Below are positions 24,546 through 34,800 of a stretch of DNA of 64,000 nucleotides, piece by piece. Both the position numbers and the translations under genes were made by a program. The notes below the pieces were generated by a model. The model had not been told where the DNA came from. It saw only the letters and a list, made by a program, of their open reading frames with translations, and did no database searches. Each line of letters opens with the position of its first letter. The first letter of the stretch is position 1. The DNA comes from an uncultured Planctomycetales bacterium (GTDB lineage Bacteria; Planctomycetota; Planctomycetia; Pirellulales; S012-138), in assembly GCA_937982665.1 (NCBI GenBank), contig CALJLD010000004.1, positions 14,344 through 78,343 of the forward strand, in the 5' to 3' direction.

Positions 24546-27245
24546 ATGGCCGATGTCGCCCTACAGCCTGACGCAGCCCTTGGTCACTTTGGGCTGAAAG
24601 CTTTCCGGCCGGGTCAACTGGACGTCATCAATACGGTGCTCGCAGGACAGGATTGTCTTTGCGTGATGCCCACCGGCGGCGGCAAAAGTTTGTGTTACCA
24701 GTTGCCGGCGATTGTGCGAGATGGCGTTGTGCTGGTTGTTTCGCCGTTGATCGCGCTGATGCAAGATCAGGTCGAACAGCTCACCGCGCTGGGGCTTAGG
24801 GCTACATTCGTCAACAGCGCGATCGACTCGCAAGAACAAGCCGTGCGGTTGGATGATATGGCCGCCGGCGCGTACGACCTTGTGTACGTCGCGGCTGAGA
24901 GATTTCGCAGTCCTCGATTCCTGGAAGCGGTTGCGCAAACAGGTTTGCAGCTGCTGGCGATTGACGAAGCTCACTGCATCAGCGAATGGGGGCATGACTT
25001 CCGGCCGGATTACGCGCGGCTGGGGCAACATCGCGCCAAACTTGGCAACCCACCAACCATCGCGTTAACTGCTACGGCCACGGCGGAAGTTCGGGCCGAC
25101 ATCTCCAACCAATTAAACCTCAACGATCCGGCCGTCTTTGTCACCGGATTTGCCCGACCGAACTTGCACCTGGCCGTTTCGCAGCAGCGATCACGCCGTG
25201 GGAAAGATCGAGCGTTGCTGGACTTTCTCGGTCAGGTGGAATCACCTGGCATCATCTACACCGCCACGCGGAAGACTTGCGAGGAAACGGCCGAACTCCT
25301 GTCCATCGAAACCAAACTCAAGACCGTGTACTACCACGGCGGAATGGAAACCGGAGATCGAACAGCGGCACAAGATGAATTCATGTCCGGCCGCGCGGAT
25401 GTGGTTGTTGCCACCACGGCCTTTGGCATGGGCATCGACAAAGCAAACGTCCGCTTTGTGTTGCACTATCATTTGCCCGGCAGCTTAGAGGCCTATTATC
25501 AAGAGGCTGGCCGCGCTGGTCGTGATGGGCAGGACTCACACTGCCTGCTGTTGTACGCGCGGCGAGACGCGGAGATTCAAGAGTTCTTCATCGAAAGTTC
25601 GTACCCAGAGCCGGCGATTGTCGGCCGCGTGTGGGAATTCTTGCGACGGCAAGAGGCCGATCCCATCGAACTGACGCAACAGGAGATTAAGGACCGGCTC
25701 AATCTTTCCATCGGTAACGAAGGCGTCCGCGCCTGCGAACAGTTGCTGGAACGCGGCGGAGTGTTGGAACGCCTGGAGAGCGCGCAGAACCAAGGCATGG
25801 TTCGCATTGAAAGTACGCTCCCCAGCATGATTGACTATTTGCCCAAGCAAGCGACCGTCCGTCGCAAAGTCCTAAGAGCAATTGAAGAGATCGTTGGCGA
25901 TGAACGAGGCGAAATGGTGTCCTTCTCGCCACGACAGATCGCCTCGGCATTGGGACTCGATTATGTTTCGATCACGCGGCACTTGCGCGAACTTTCGCAG
26001 TTGGATCAATTCGAGTATGTGCCGCCGTTTCGCGGCAGGGCGATTCGCCTGCTTCGCCCTGAACTTTCCTTTTCGCAATTGGAATTGGACTTTGCCGCTC
26101 TGGAAAAACGCAAGCGGCAAGAGTACGCCAAGCTGGAGCGAATGCAAAGCTACGCGCAATCGCCGGGCTGCCGGCAGTCTGACATTCTCGATTACTTTGG
26201 GCAAGAAGAACGATCAGACTGCGGCGCGTGCGACAACTGCGGCACTTCGCCCCGCAAACGGAAGGCTGCTAGCTCAAATCAAAAGCTCACTGGCGATGAG
26301 AGCGGCCTGGCGCTGGTTGCCGTCCGCATTGCACTATCTGGCGTTGCCCGCACGCATGGCCGCTTTGGCCGCAACGTGATTGCACAAATGCTCTGCGGTT
26401 CGACCGCGGCCAAGATGACCAAGTTTCATCTCAATCGCCTGAGCACCTATGGGCGGTTTTCCTTCTTGCGGCAAGACCAGGTTGCGGACTTGCTGGATGA
26501 CTTGTTGACCATAGGGCTTATTCAACAAGTCGATGTCGGCAAGTACCGGCCGGTTGTCAAACTGTCCGATGCTGGCGCTGCGGTCATGCGCGGCGAACGG
26601 GACTTGCCGGCGCGGTTCGCGCTCAATCCCGAGGTCATGCAATCTCTGCGGCACAACCGCAGTCAGCTTCCAGCTGTGGAAGTTCCCCCTCGCGACACGT
26701 CAGAAGCTGCGGATGCCGCGGAAACAGAGGACGTTGGAAAAGAGGGTAGTGGAAAAGAAGACGGAAGAACAGAAACGGTCGAGCGAAACGGCGCGCCTGT
26801 TCATGACGCAACAAACCAATCAGAAAGTTCTGCATCTGAAGAGCAAGCGAACCTGAAGACCGAAAGTCGCAAACCGCAAGAGTCACCCAACAAGGCGGCT
26901 AAGCCCACCGAGCAAGCCACATCCGACAAGAACGAGACCCACTACTGGACGTGGCGGTTATTCAAAGCCGGGTTTACTCCGTTTGAGTGCGCGCAGATTC
27001 GCAATCTGGATTTGGAAGTTGTTCGCGATCATGCGCTCCGCGCTGTGCAGTCCGGCTTGGAGATTGATCTCGCCTGGTTCCTTTCGGAACAGAAGATCGA
27101 AGCCTTGGAGCGTGTGATCGGCGATTCGGCGCCCAAACGCATTCGGCCGCTGCTCGCGCAGCTTCCTCGCGGCACACGGTACGAAGACGTGCAACTTTAT
27201 GTGGCATGCCGTCAGGCACCAGCCGAGCGCGAAGACCCGGCGTAA
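24546..27245 (+). CDS. recQ: ATP-dependent DNA helicase RecQ with RQC domain and C-terminal HTH_40-like domain
   Basis: An 899-residue 3'-5' helicase. Seen: FGLKAFRPGQLDVI (Q-like motif), Walker A MPTGGGKS (41-48), AIDEAHCISEWGHDFRPDY (DEAH box and RecQ aromatic loop), TTAFGMGIDKANVRFVLHY and QEAGRAGRDGQDS (motifs V and VI), zinc-binding Cys cluster (SDCGACDNCG), and an RQC winged helix (GRFGRNVIAQMLCGSTAAKM). A hydrophilic Glu/Ser/Thr linker of about 110 residues leads to a C-terminal helical domain (YWTWRLFKAGFTPFECAQIR, LEIDLAWFL) of the HTH_40 type in place of a normal HRDC. ATG at 24546. Role: recombination and fork repair. Upstream in-frame sequence is antisense to the UbiB gene and is not part of the protein. 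Confidence 0.95.
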   Translation: MADVALQPDAALGHFGLKAFRPGQLDVINTVLAGQDCLCVMPTGGGKSLCYQLPAIVRDGVVLVVSPLIALMQDQVEQLTALGLRATFVNSAIDSQEQAVRLDDMAAGAYDLVYVAAERFRSPRFLEAVAQTGLQLLAIDEAHCISEWGHDFRPDYARLGQHRAKLGNPPTIALTATATAEVRADISNQLNLNDPAVFVTGFARPNLHLAVSQQRSRRGKDRALLDFLGQVESPGIIYTATRKTCEETAELLSIETKLKTVYYHGGMETGDRTAAQDEFMSGRADVVVATTAFGMGIDKANVRFVLHYHLPGSLEAYYQEAGRAGRDGQDSHCLLLYARRDAEIQEFFIESSYPEPAIVGRVWEFLRRQEADPIELTQQEIKDRLNLSIGNEGVRACEQLLERGGVLERLESAQNQGMVRIESTLPSMIDYLPKQATVRRKVLRAIEEIVGDERGEMVSFSPRQIASALGLDYVSITRHLRELSQLDQFEYVPPFRGRAIRLLRPELSFSQLELDFAALEKRKRQEYAKLERMQSYAQSPGCRQSDILDYFGQEERSDCGACDNCGTSPRKRKAASSNQKLTGDESGLALVAVRIALSGVARTHGRFGRNVIAQMLCGSTAAKMTKFHLNRLSTYGRFSFLRQDQVADLLDDLLTIGLIQQVDVGKYRPVVKLSDAGAAVMRGERDLPARFALNPEVMQSLRHNRSQLPAVEVPPRDTSEAADAAETEDVGKEGSGKEDGRTETVERNGAPVHDATNQSESSASEEQANLKTESRKPQESPNKAAKPTEQATSDKNETHYWTWRLFKAGFTPFECAQIRNLDLEVVRDHALRAVQSGLEIDLAWFLSEQKIEALERVIGDSAPKRIRPLLAQLPRGTRYEDVQLYVACRQAPAEREDPA

Positions 27246-27417
27246 GCCAGCATTGCTCGCATCGCGTTTTCTGTACGCGTTCTAACCGGCCGCTGCCGCA
27301 GTATTCACGATCAGGCCGGGGCGGTCGATCTTCGCCCAGCGGCAACCTATAATTGAAGCTGTTGAGCGACATATGTGCGATGAACGGCCGAGCCCAAAAG
27401 CTCAGTCCCACCGTTTT

Positions 27418-27485
27418 GTCATTCCCGCGCAGGCGGGAATCCAGGAAACAACGACGTGTGCTGGTCCCCCTTGAGTGGGAACGAC
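27418..27485. repeat. Dispersed inverted repeat, GTCATTCCCGCGCAGGCGGG family (copy 4, degraded right arm)
   Basis: The left arm (27418-27444) is identical to copy 3. The right arm (27461-27485) reads CTGGTCCCCCTTGAGTGGGA then ACGAC, a diverged form. It lies in the 320-base gap after recQ, where nothing else but a TATAAT at 27348 is seen. Confidence 0.68.
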
Positions 27486-27565
27486 GAGGTCGCGCAGAAG
27501 CTCTGTCCAATCTGAATTGAGGAATTACCCCGCGTTCTGCTTTCGATAATCACTTGGAGTTTCAT

Positions 27566-28249
27566 ATGCGGCCTTTCCAAATTCTCGCCGGAGTTTCCGT
27601 TTGCTGTTGCGTGATCTTTGCTGCTTCGTCAGCAGCGGTTGCGGAAGTCACCGTCAGCAAGCTGGAGCAGGCGCCTCCAGATGCGTTGAGCAAAGAAGTT
27701 GCCGCCACATTGCAGAAGACCGGCTTCAAGATCGCTGACGGCGATAAAACCGTCTGCGAGTTCTGGCTGTGCGAGACGTGGGATTCCACGCCAAACTTTC
27801 AAGCGAGCACAACCGTGCTGTATCCCATTAAGCCAGGCACGCTGATGGGCGCGATTCGTTTTCCCGACGGCGGCAATGACTTCCGCCAGCAGGAGTTGGA
27901 AGCTGGCGTTTACACAATGCGTTACGGTCGCCAACCGCAAGACGGCAATCACATTGGCACTTCGGACACGTTGGATTTCATTCTGCTTTCCACGGCCGCT
28001 GACGATACAGACCCCGCCGCGGTTGAAGCTCAAGCATTGATCGACCAAAGCGCGTTGGCCGCCAACAGCACGCACCCGGCGATGATGTCGCTCCGTCCCG
28101 CGGCAACGGACTTGGAAACAGTCCCCGCCGTGCAACATGACGACATCCACGATTGGACGAGTGTTCGCATCGCAGGCACAACCGCCGCCGGCGATGAAAA
28201 GAAAGCCTTGCAGGTGGAGTTCGTCGTTGTCGGCTTTGCCGCCGAATAG
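27566..28249 (+). CDS. Hypothetical secreted protein
   Basis: A 227-residue protein with a signal peptide (about 1-27, ending SAAVAE). The mature part is a mixed alpha/beta domain with KTGFKIADGDKTVCEFWLCE, LYPIKPGTLMGAIRFPDGGN, ELEAGVYTMRYGRQPQDGNH and LDFILLSTAADD. The YTMRYGRQPQDGNH segment recurs in planctomycete secreted hypotheticals as far as I recall. I assign no function. ATG at 27566; a TTG lies four codons upstream. The next gene begins 28 bases later on the same strand, so the two form a likely operon. Confidence 0.75.
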   Translation: MRPFQILAGVSVCCCVIFAASSAAVAEVTVSKLEQAPPDALSKEVAATLQKTGFKIADGDKTVCEFWLCETWDSTPNFQASTTVLYPIKPGTLMGAIRFPDGGNDFRQQELEAGVYTMRYGRQPQDGNHIGTSDTLDFILLSTAADDTDPAAVEAQALIDQSALAANSTHPAMMSLRPAATDLETVPAVQHDDIHDWTSVRIAGTTAAGDEKKALQVEFVVVGFAAE

Positions 28250-28277
28250 TTCATTTCAAGAAGCGGATTGATTCATC

Positions 28278-28817
28278 ATGTCGCGATTTCCGTTCACGCC
28301 TGGCTTCGCGCTCGTTGCCGTTCTGCTGAGTTGGCCGTTGGTTTGCTTTGGCGATCAGCAATCAGAATCAGCACGTGAAAATCAGCAGACTGGTGATCAG
28401 GACAAGGCTGACGAACAACAAGCGCAGTACGAAACGGTCTCGCTGCGCGGCAAAGTTGTTTGGATGTCCGATGCCCTGAAGCGGCGGTTTGGGATTGAAG
28501 TTGATCCGGACGCCGCGGAGCAGCAGGTGGCGCTTGAGACCGAAGACGGTCGGTTGATTCCGCTGGTCAAGGACTTTCGGGGTCGCGGATTTCATATGGA
28601 TGAACGGCTCCGCGATATTCCGATGGAATTGCAGATGCGGATCTATGAGCAATCGCCGGTTGCTCAAGTCGTTCAGGTGTTCACCATCAAAGATGGCAGC
28701 AAGTTCGAACTGGACTATTGGTGCGACATCTGCGCAATTCCGATGTACGAACTCAAAGCCTGCGAGTGCTGCCAAGGCCCAACGCGATTGCGCGAACGAG
28801 AAGTGAGCGATCAGTAG
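28278..28817 (+). CDS. Hypothetical secreted protein with Cys-rich C-terminal motif
   Basis: A 179-residue protein with a signal peptide (about 1-25, to VCFGD), a Gln/Glu/Asp-rich linker, and a domain containing LRGKVVWMSDALKRRFGIEV, LETEDGRLIPLVKDFRGRGF and MDERLRDIPMELQMRIYEQS. It ends with a Cys cluster, WCDICAIPMYELKACECCQG, i.e. CxxC and CxCC, which could bind a metal or a cofactor in the periplasm. I do not recognise the family; similar Cys-ending proteins occur in planctomycetes. ATG at 28278. Co-directional with the previous secreted gene. It ends 21 bases from the convergent radical SAM gene. Confidence 0.75.
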   Translation: MSRFPFTPGFALVAVLLSWPLVCFGDQQSESARENQQTGDQDKADEQQAQYETVSLRGKVVWMSDALKRRFGIEVDPDAAEQQVALETEDGRLIPLVKDFRGRGFHMDERLRDIPMELQMRIYEQSPVAQVVQVFTIKDGSKFELDYWCDICAIPMYELKACECCQGPTRLREREVSDQ

Positions 28818-28838
28818 TTGGCGGAACGGCGGCCAACA

Positions 28839-29825
28839 CTAACCCGGCTGATACAACTTGCCCTGCCACGTATCGCGCCGTTCAAACTCAGCCTGCATCG
28901 CATCGCGAATCGAAGGTTTGTCCACGCACCAATCCGGCGCGACAAGATAGCCAGGCGGCGCTTCACCGCTGATTCGCTCCACAACGCAGTCCGGCGGCAG
29001 CAACTCCAGAAAGTCAACCACTGTCGCCACGTACTGCTCACGGTCCATCAGCGCAATCTTCCCGGCGGCAAATTCGTCCGCCAGCGGCGTGTTCTTGACC
29101 ACATACAAGTTGTGGATCTTCACGGCGTCCAGTTGCAACTGCGCAACTTCTCTCGCTGTTGCCAGCATGTCGTCATGCGATTCGCCAGGCAGGTCGAGCA
29201 TGACATGCGCACAAATCTCAAAGCCGCGATCGCGACTCCGCTCAACCGCATCGAGAAACGCGTCGTGATGATGGCCTCGGTTCATCCAATCCAGGGAACG
29301 GTCATGCATGGTTTGCATGCCATATTCGACGGACAAATATGTCCTTCCCGCAATCTCCTCCAACAAGTCCAGGACATCCGCAGGAACGCAGTCAGGGCGA
29401 GTACCAATAGCGAGCGCCACAACCTGCGGGTGAGCCAAAGCTTGCTCATACAGCGGCCTGAGCTTCTCCACTGGCGCATAGGTGTTTGTCGCCGGCTGGA
29501 AATAGGCCATGAACTGGTCCACGTCATAGCGCCACTTTAAACGCCGAATGCCTTCGTCAATTTGGCCGGCGATGTCAACTCTAGGCAACCGCCGGCTAGG
29601 GCTGAAGCTGCGATTGTCACAGAACACACAACCGCCAATGGCCACAGTTCCGTCCACATTAGGGCAAGTAAAACCCGCATCAACGGAGACCTTCTGAACG
29701 CGAGCGCCGAACCGGTTTCTCAGAAAGAAGTTATAGGCGTAGTAGCGCAGCCCTTGCTCCCTCCACGGAGGGACCGTAGGCCGTTCTGCGACGTTTGGAT
29801 CAGAATTGATGTTCGTTGACCTCAC
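28839..29825 (-). CDS. TIGR01212-family radical SAM protein (YhcC-like)
   Basis: A radical SAM protein of about 328 residues. The iron-sulfur cluster motif is the family's long form C-x11-C-x2-C: FTCPNVDGTVAIGGCVFCDN. Preceding VQKVSVDAGFTCPN and following LPRVDIAGQIDEGIRRLKWR, GTRPDCVPADVLDLLEE and LSVEYGMQTMHDRSLDWMNR match YhcC-type proteins. The reaction is not established for the family. Start choice: GTG at 29825 gives the normal family length; an in-frame GTG at 29972 would add 49 residues that look non-conserved. The end is secure. It is divergent from the FHA gene. Confidence 0.9.
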   Translation of the reverse strand: MRSTNINSDPNVAERPTVPPWREQGLRYYAYNFFLRNRFGARVQKVSVDAGFTCPNVDGTVAIGGCVFCDNRSFSPSRRLPRVDIAGQIDEGIRRLKWRYDVDQFMAYFQPATNTYAPVEKLRPLYEQALAHPQVVALAIGTRPDCVPADVLDLLEEIAGRTYLSVEYGMQTMHDRSLDWMNRGHHHDAFLDAVERSRDRGFEICAHVMLDLPGESHDDMLATAREVAQLQLDAVKIHNLYVVKNTPLADEFAAGKIALMDREQYVATVVDFLELLPPDCVVERISGEAPPGYLVAPDWCVDKPSIRDAMQAEFERRDTWQGKLYQPG

Positions 29826-30122
29826 GCGACAGCCTGGATAAATTTGATGGGATCGGTTTTTGAACAGTTCCGCCAGGCGGTTCGTATCGCTGGAATAAGT
29901 CAGTTTCAACTCTGAAAAGCGGCCTGCGGAGCTTAGAATCGAATTGAGCGGCTCATGAACTGTACCGCTCACTTCACTTTGTTTCGAAGCTGATCCCGTC
30001 CCAACTCTGGTGCCGCAACGGCATAAGAGTCATTTGTTTAGGAACCCCCCAACAACGGAATGTGAGGCACGTTCCGCCTATCGTATCATTCAGGCGGCCA
30101 GGACCTCAACTGAGAGCAATAC

Positions 30123-30611
30123 ATGTACGGCATCTTGATCCCCAACGGCGGCGGCGACAACATCCCGCTGATGAAGAAAGACCTCTTGATTGGCCGTCGC
30201 GAGAGCTGCGACATTGTGCTCCGCTTCCCCAATGTTTCGGCCCATCACTGCAAGTTTTCCGTTGTGGACGGCTACTGGTTTGTGCAAGACCTCAACAGCC
30301 GCAATGGCGTGAAGGTCAACGGGGAAAAGGTGGATGTCGGCGAGCGGCGGATTGACCCAGGCGACCAGGTGGCCATCGCCAAGCACAAATTCAAGCTCGA
30401 TTATTCGCCGTTGAAGTTGGGCGCGGTCGGCCCGCCGCCTTCAAGCTTTGGTGCCGGCATCTTTGATAAACCTTTGCTGGAAAGGGCAGGACTGCAAACC
30501 GGCCAAGAGCGCAAGAAGCTGGAAAAAGATGACGAAGACCTCAAACGCCGTGTAGAAGCGGCCGCGGCATTGGACAAGAACCACATCAAAGATCCCAACC
30601 GCGTCGTTTGA
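30123..30611 (+). CDS. FHA-domain protein
   Basis: A 162-residue cytoplasmic protein. Residues about 5-90 form a forkhead-associated domain: LIGRRESCDIVL, the phosphothreonine-contact motif SAHHCKF, and LNSRNGVKVNGEKV. The C-terminal third is a charged helix (ERKKLEKDDEDLKRRVEAAA) with coiled-coil character. FHA domains bind phosphothreonine peptides; the large Ser/Thr kinase 1.2 kb downstream is a candidate partner, but that is inference from position. ATG at 30123. It converges with the ECF sigma factor gene. Confidence 0.9.
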   Translation: MYGILIPNGGGDNIPLMKKDLLIGRRESCDIVLRFPNVSAHHCKFSVVDGYWFVQDLNSRNGVKVNGEKVDVGERRIDPGDQVAIAKHKFKLDYSPLKLGAVGPPPSSFGAGIFDKPLLERAGLQTGQERKKLEKDDEDLKRRVEAAAALDKNHIKDPNRVV

Positions 30612-30741
30612 CGTTGTGGTGTGACGTTGATTGTCGTCGGCTGAAGTTGCGGTTGAATCGCTTGCCGGCGCCAAGACATCCAGCCAAAGACGTCCGGCAT
30701 TCCGTGCCCAGCACGCGCTAGCATGATCTCAGCGGGGCGCG

Positions 30742-31356
30742 CTACTGAGAACTTTCTTCCATTCGCTGCTGCAAGCGCGCTTTGACTTTGTCCATCACGC
30801 GGCGCACAGTTCGCTCGCTGCGTGAGACTTCGTCGGCAATCTCTTCGATTCGATAGCCCTGCAGTCGCAACTGGACGATTTGCCGCTGAAGGTCATCCAT
30901 GCCTTCGGTGAGCAGATCAATCTCCTCCATCAGCCCTAGCTCTTCCTGAGGAGTTGGCTCACGGTGCAAGGCTTGCGGCGCCAGATGGGCTAAAGAGCCA
31001 TCACGCTTGATGCTTTGCTCCAGATTGATTCCTCGCTTGCCAGCGGAATGGAATTCAACCTTTTGCCGGACCTTGTTCAAAGTGATCACAACGAGCAATC
31101 GCCAAAGGTCGCCGCTGTTCTCAATCACATAACGGCCGTCTTTCGCATGCTTGAAGAAGCTGCGATACGCCGACTGAACCACATCTTCCGGATCAATACG
31201 GCGGGCCATCTTGGCCGATAAGCGACTATTGGCAAAAGCCATCAGCCTTCGCATGTATCGGCTGAAAAGCTGCTCCGCGGCTTTCTCATCGCCAGATTGG
31301 TACCGCTCCAACAGTTCTTTGGAGTCCTCTTCCTGTTTTGGCGAGTTCTCTGACAT
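30742..31356 (-). CDS. ECF-type sigma-70 factor, divergent from a Ser/Thr kinase
   Basis: A 204-residue RNA polymerase sigma factor. Region 2 is seen as AAEQLFSRYMRRLMAFANSR with RRIDPEDVVQSAYRSFFKHA; region 4 as LQRQIVQLRLQGYRIEEIAD and EVSRSERTVRRVMDKVKARL. There is no region 3 and no anti-sigma gene nearby. Instead the divergent neighbour is a membrane Ser/Thr kinase; ECF-kinase pairs of this sort are a known theme in Planctomycetes, and in characterised cases in other phyla kinases can activate the sigma factor by phosphorylation. ATG at 31356; a TTG lies one codon upstream. Regulation by the kinase is inference. Confidence 0.92.
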   Translation of the reverse strand: MSENSPKQEEDSKELLERYQSGDEKAAEQLFSRYMRRLMAFANSRLSAKMARRIDPEDVVQSAYRSFFKHAKDGRYVIENSGDLWRLLVVITLNKVRQKVEFHSAGKRGINLEQSIKRDGSLAHLAPQALHREPTPQEELGLMEEIDLLTEGMDDLQRQIVQLRLQGYRIEEIADEVSRSERTVRRVMDKVKARLQQRMEESSQ

Positions 31357-31812
31357 CAAACGGATTGAACTTTTTTGACAGGTGTGACCAGCGAAATCGA
31401 CCCGGTCAGCAGATTTCCGCGGAGTACTTTTGGCGTTTCCTTACGCTCTCTAACGTATGCGGCTTTTCCGTTGACAGCAAACACTTTACGGAAATTGCCA
31501 ATCGTGCAAACCTGGCAGCCAGGTCAGCGTCTCCGCAGTCAACATTTGATTGACGCTACTTCTGCCGAGGGGGTAAAATGACGTGAACAAATCCTCTCCG
31601 GCAACCGTCATTTCTTAAGGGGTGCCATCGCGCGCCATTTTTGGGGAAGAATTCGCCAGGAAGGCCGAACAGCGGGAACACAATTACAGCGGGAACCAAT
31701 TGTGGCCACTTTTTGATTCCGGCAGGAAGCTTGGGATTCAAACTAGTACGCGGCCAGTCCAACTGCCAATTCAAACAGTTGGCGCCGCGCCTCCATTTTT
31801 CGCACGATTCCA
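31357..31812. other. Divergent intergenic region between ECF sigma and Ser/Thr kinase genes
   Basis: About 455 bases that must hold both start regions. Base composition is more AT-rich than the flanks, with runs such as GGGGGTAAAATGACG (about 31568). I found no convincing promoter pair, palindrome or small gene. Confidence 0.45.
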
Positions 31813-34800
31813 ATGAGTGAGCATCCTGCGCAATCGCAAAAGGATGACCGGCGGGTTGAGCCTCCGTCGTCATCATCGCATGCGCAAGAGCATCCTCAAG
31901 CAAGCCACCTGCATCAAAGTTCCGCGCTCCGAAACCCAACACAGCGAGATTCCTCGGCCGATGAGAATCTGACTCACTCCGCGAACGATCCGTCCGGACA
32001 AGAAACCAACTCGCTGTTGTACGACCTCAGCGAAGAGGGCGCTGCGGTCATTGTCGATTCCCCGGAATCCGCCGCGACGTCCGCTTCCAGAACGAACTCC
32101 CATCAGACCAACGGATCTCAAGAAAGAAGCGCTTCGCCAGAAAGTAACGGCCACCAGCCGCCCCACTCTACCACGGACAAGACAGAGATCTCGCCCCATG
32201 GCGGAAGCTCGCGCGGTCTGTCACACAAGTCCATCGCGCATCGCGCACTGGCAGATGAGCTCACCGGAACGTCGTTGGGACATTTTGAACTGCTTGAGTT
32301 CATCGGCGGCGGCGGAATGGGTGTTGTCTTCAGCGCGCACGATTCCCGCCTGAAGCGCACCGTCGCACTCAAGATTCTCAGTCCCGAAGCCGCATCTCAG
32401 GCGGAGATCCTGCAGCGGTTTCGTGTCGAGGCCGAGTCCGCGGCGCGGTTGGATCATGAAGGCATCGCCCGCGTCTTCGATGTCGGGGAAGATCAAGGCT
32501 ATCACTATCTGGCCTTCGAGTTTGTTGAGGGTCAAAACTTGCGTGACCTTGTAACAACACAAGGCCCGCTGGATTGGGAACAAGCGCTGGATTTGACGTT
32601 CCAGATTGCCAAGGCGCTGGAGCACGCCAGCCAACGCGGCGTTGTTCATCGTGACATCAAGCCTTCCAACGTGCTCGTCACACCTGCCGGTCGGGCGAAG
32701 CTGGTCGACATGGGCCTGGCACGACTCGGCGCGTTGGAGCAGGGCGAAGAACTGACAAACTCCGGCGCAACGCTGGGGACTTTTGATTACATCTCTCCAG
32801 AGCAAGCCGAAGATCCGCGGCATGCGGATGTTCGCAGCGATATCTATTCGCTGGGCTGCACGTTGCACTTCATGCTCTGCGGCGCGCCTGTATTCCCTGA
32901 CGGAACGATGTTGCAGAAGCTGTTGCGACATCAAGGCACCGCACCAACAGACGTCCGCGAGCTGAACCCGAACGTTCCGGATGATTTGGCCAAAGTGCTG
33001 CAACGGATGTTGGCCAAGAAGCCCCGCTCGCGCCAACAATCGGCTCGCGAACTGCTGATTGAACTGGCGAAGGTGGCAGACAGCCATGGGGTGCGGATTT
33101 CCGATTCGTCCGGTGAATACCGCGTGGCTTTGCCGCGTTGGTTGGAGATCACAAAGCAGCACGCCTATTGGCTGGCGCCCACCGCGGCGCTGTTCTTATG
33201 TGTTGTCTTGCTTGATGTTTTCTGGTCGCGCACGAACGAGTCCGACGTTCGCCCTTACAGTTTGTTGGATTCGCCTCCGCCGGTTGAAGCAGCACCCAAT
33301 CCGCAGCAAGAAAAGTACCGTACAGCCACGGCCGATCAACCGCAATCTGCTGACGCGGATGGTGGATCAGCGGCAAATTCCGATGCTCCCCATCAGGAAC
33401 TCACTAACAACCAAAGCGGACCATTCTTCAATCCGGATGGTACTTCGTGGTCGCCGCTAGATCCGCCTTTCAGTCCGCCTGATCCCAATGACAACTCAGG
33501 CTTAGCACAAAGTGGCGATGACGCTGGCAATCATCCGGCCGATGATGGCGACGACGCAGCTACGCCAGAGAATCGCGGAGCAGGGTCCGGCATCGTGTCG
33601 CAACAACCGCCCAATGACTTGCCGCCGGGTGAGGATATTCTTTCTCCCTCGCCAAGGACTAGTTCAAACGGTTTGGCCCAAGGTTCGAATGCCGGCAACG
33701 TTGATCCTTCGCGCGATCGACCCAACAACCCTTCAGGGCCACGGCAGTTGATCGTCAACCCGATGAAGCCGGCCGCCGGACAATACACTTCGCTCAAGTC
33801 CGCGTTGGCGAATGCCCGCAGTGGCGACATCATCGAGTTGCAATTCAGCGGTCGTTTGCTTGAGCCTGAGCCAATTCGACTGCCGGCCGCCAACTTGACA
33901 ATTCGCGCCGGCGAAGGTCAGCGGCCTGTGATTGTGTTCCAGCCGGGGCCGAACAGACCACAGCTGTCCAGCATGATGTTGGTCCGTGGTGACAAACTGC
34001 AAATTGTTAACGTCAGTTTTGAACTTGATCTGAACAAAAATAGCAACGGAAGCGGACTCAGCCTGTTTGAGTTGGCCGAGAGTACGCTGGATTTGCAAGA
34101 TTGCTGGCTGACAATCATCAACCCGGAAGCTCATGCCTACGCCAGGCGCGAGGCGTCCTTGAATCCCGATGTGCGATTTATTTCCGTTCATCGTCCGGTC
34201 GTCCCTGGTAGTTTCGGCACATTCGGTCAGGCCGAGCAACCGATGGCCATTGCCGCAACAGCCCAAATTCGGCTGGAGAATTGCGTTGTCCGCGGCGAAG
34301 GCACCTTCGTCCATTCGGACGGTTTGGCAACCAGCATCACCTGGCGAAACGGAATTCTTGCCATTTCGGATTACATGCTGGCCGGAACGTCATCAAGTGA
34401 GCCAGTCACCCCGCTCTATTCTTTGGATGTTAAACATCTCTCCGCCGGCTTGAGTGGAGGGCTGGCCAAAATCTCCACGCAAGGCAGCCTTCCAGCGGAC
34501 ATGCTGTTGCTGAAGACTGACATTGCGGACAGCATTTTGATCGGCGGAACCAAGACGATTTTGCTCAGCCAGAACAGTCCGGAAGAAATCGCCAAGCAAC
34601 AGAAGCGTATCTCCTGGTTGGGAAGCGGCATCTTCTATGAACAGATTGGCACCTATTGGGAAGTTGTTGATACGTCCAACTTTGAACAACCAATCACCAT
34701 CGGCCAGCATGATTGGCACAATTCCTGGCCAGGTTCTTCAGGGCCGATGAACGGCGGCTCCGCGTATTTCGCCAACCCAACAAACCAGTCAGACTTGTAT

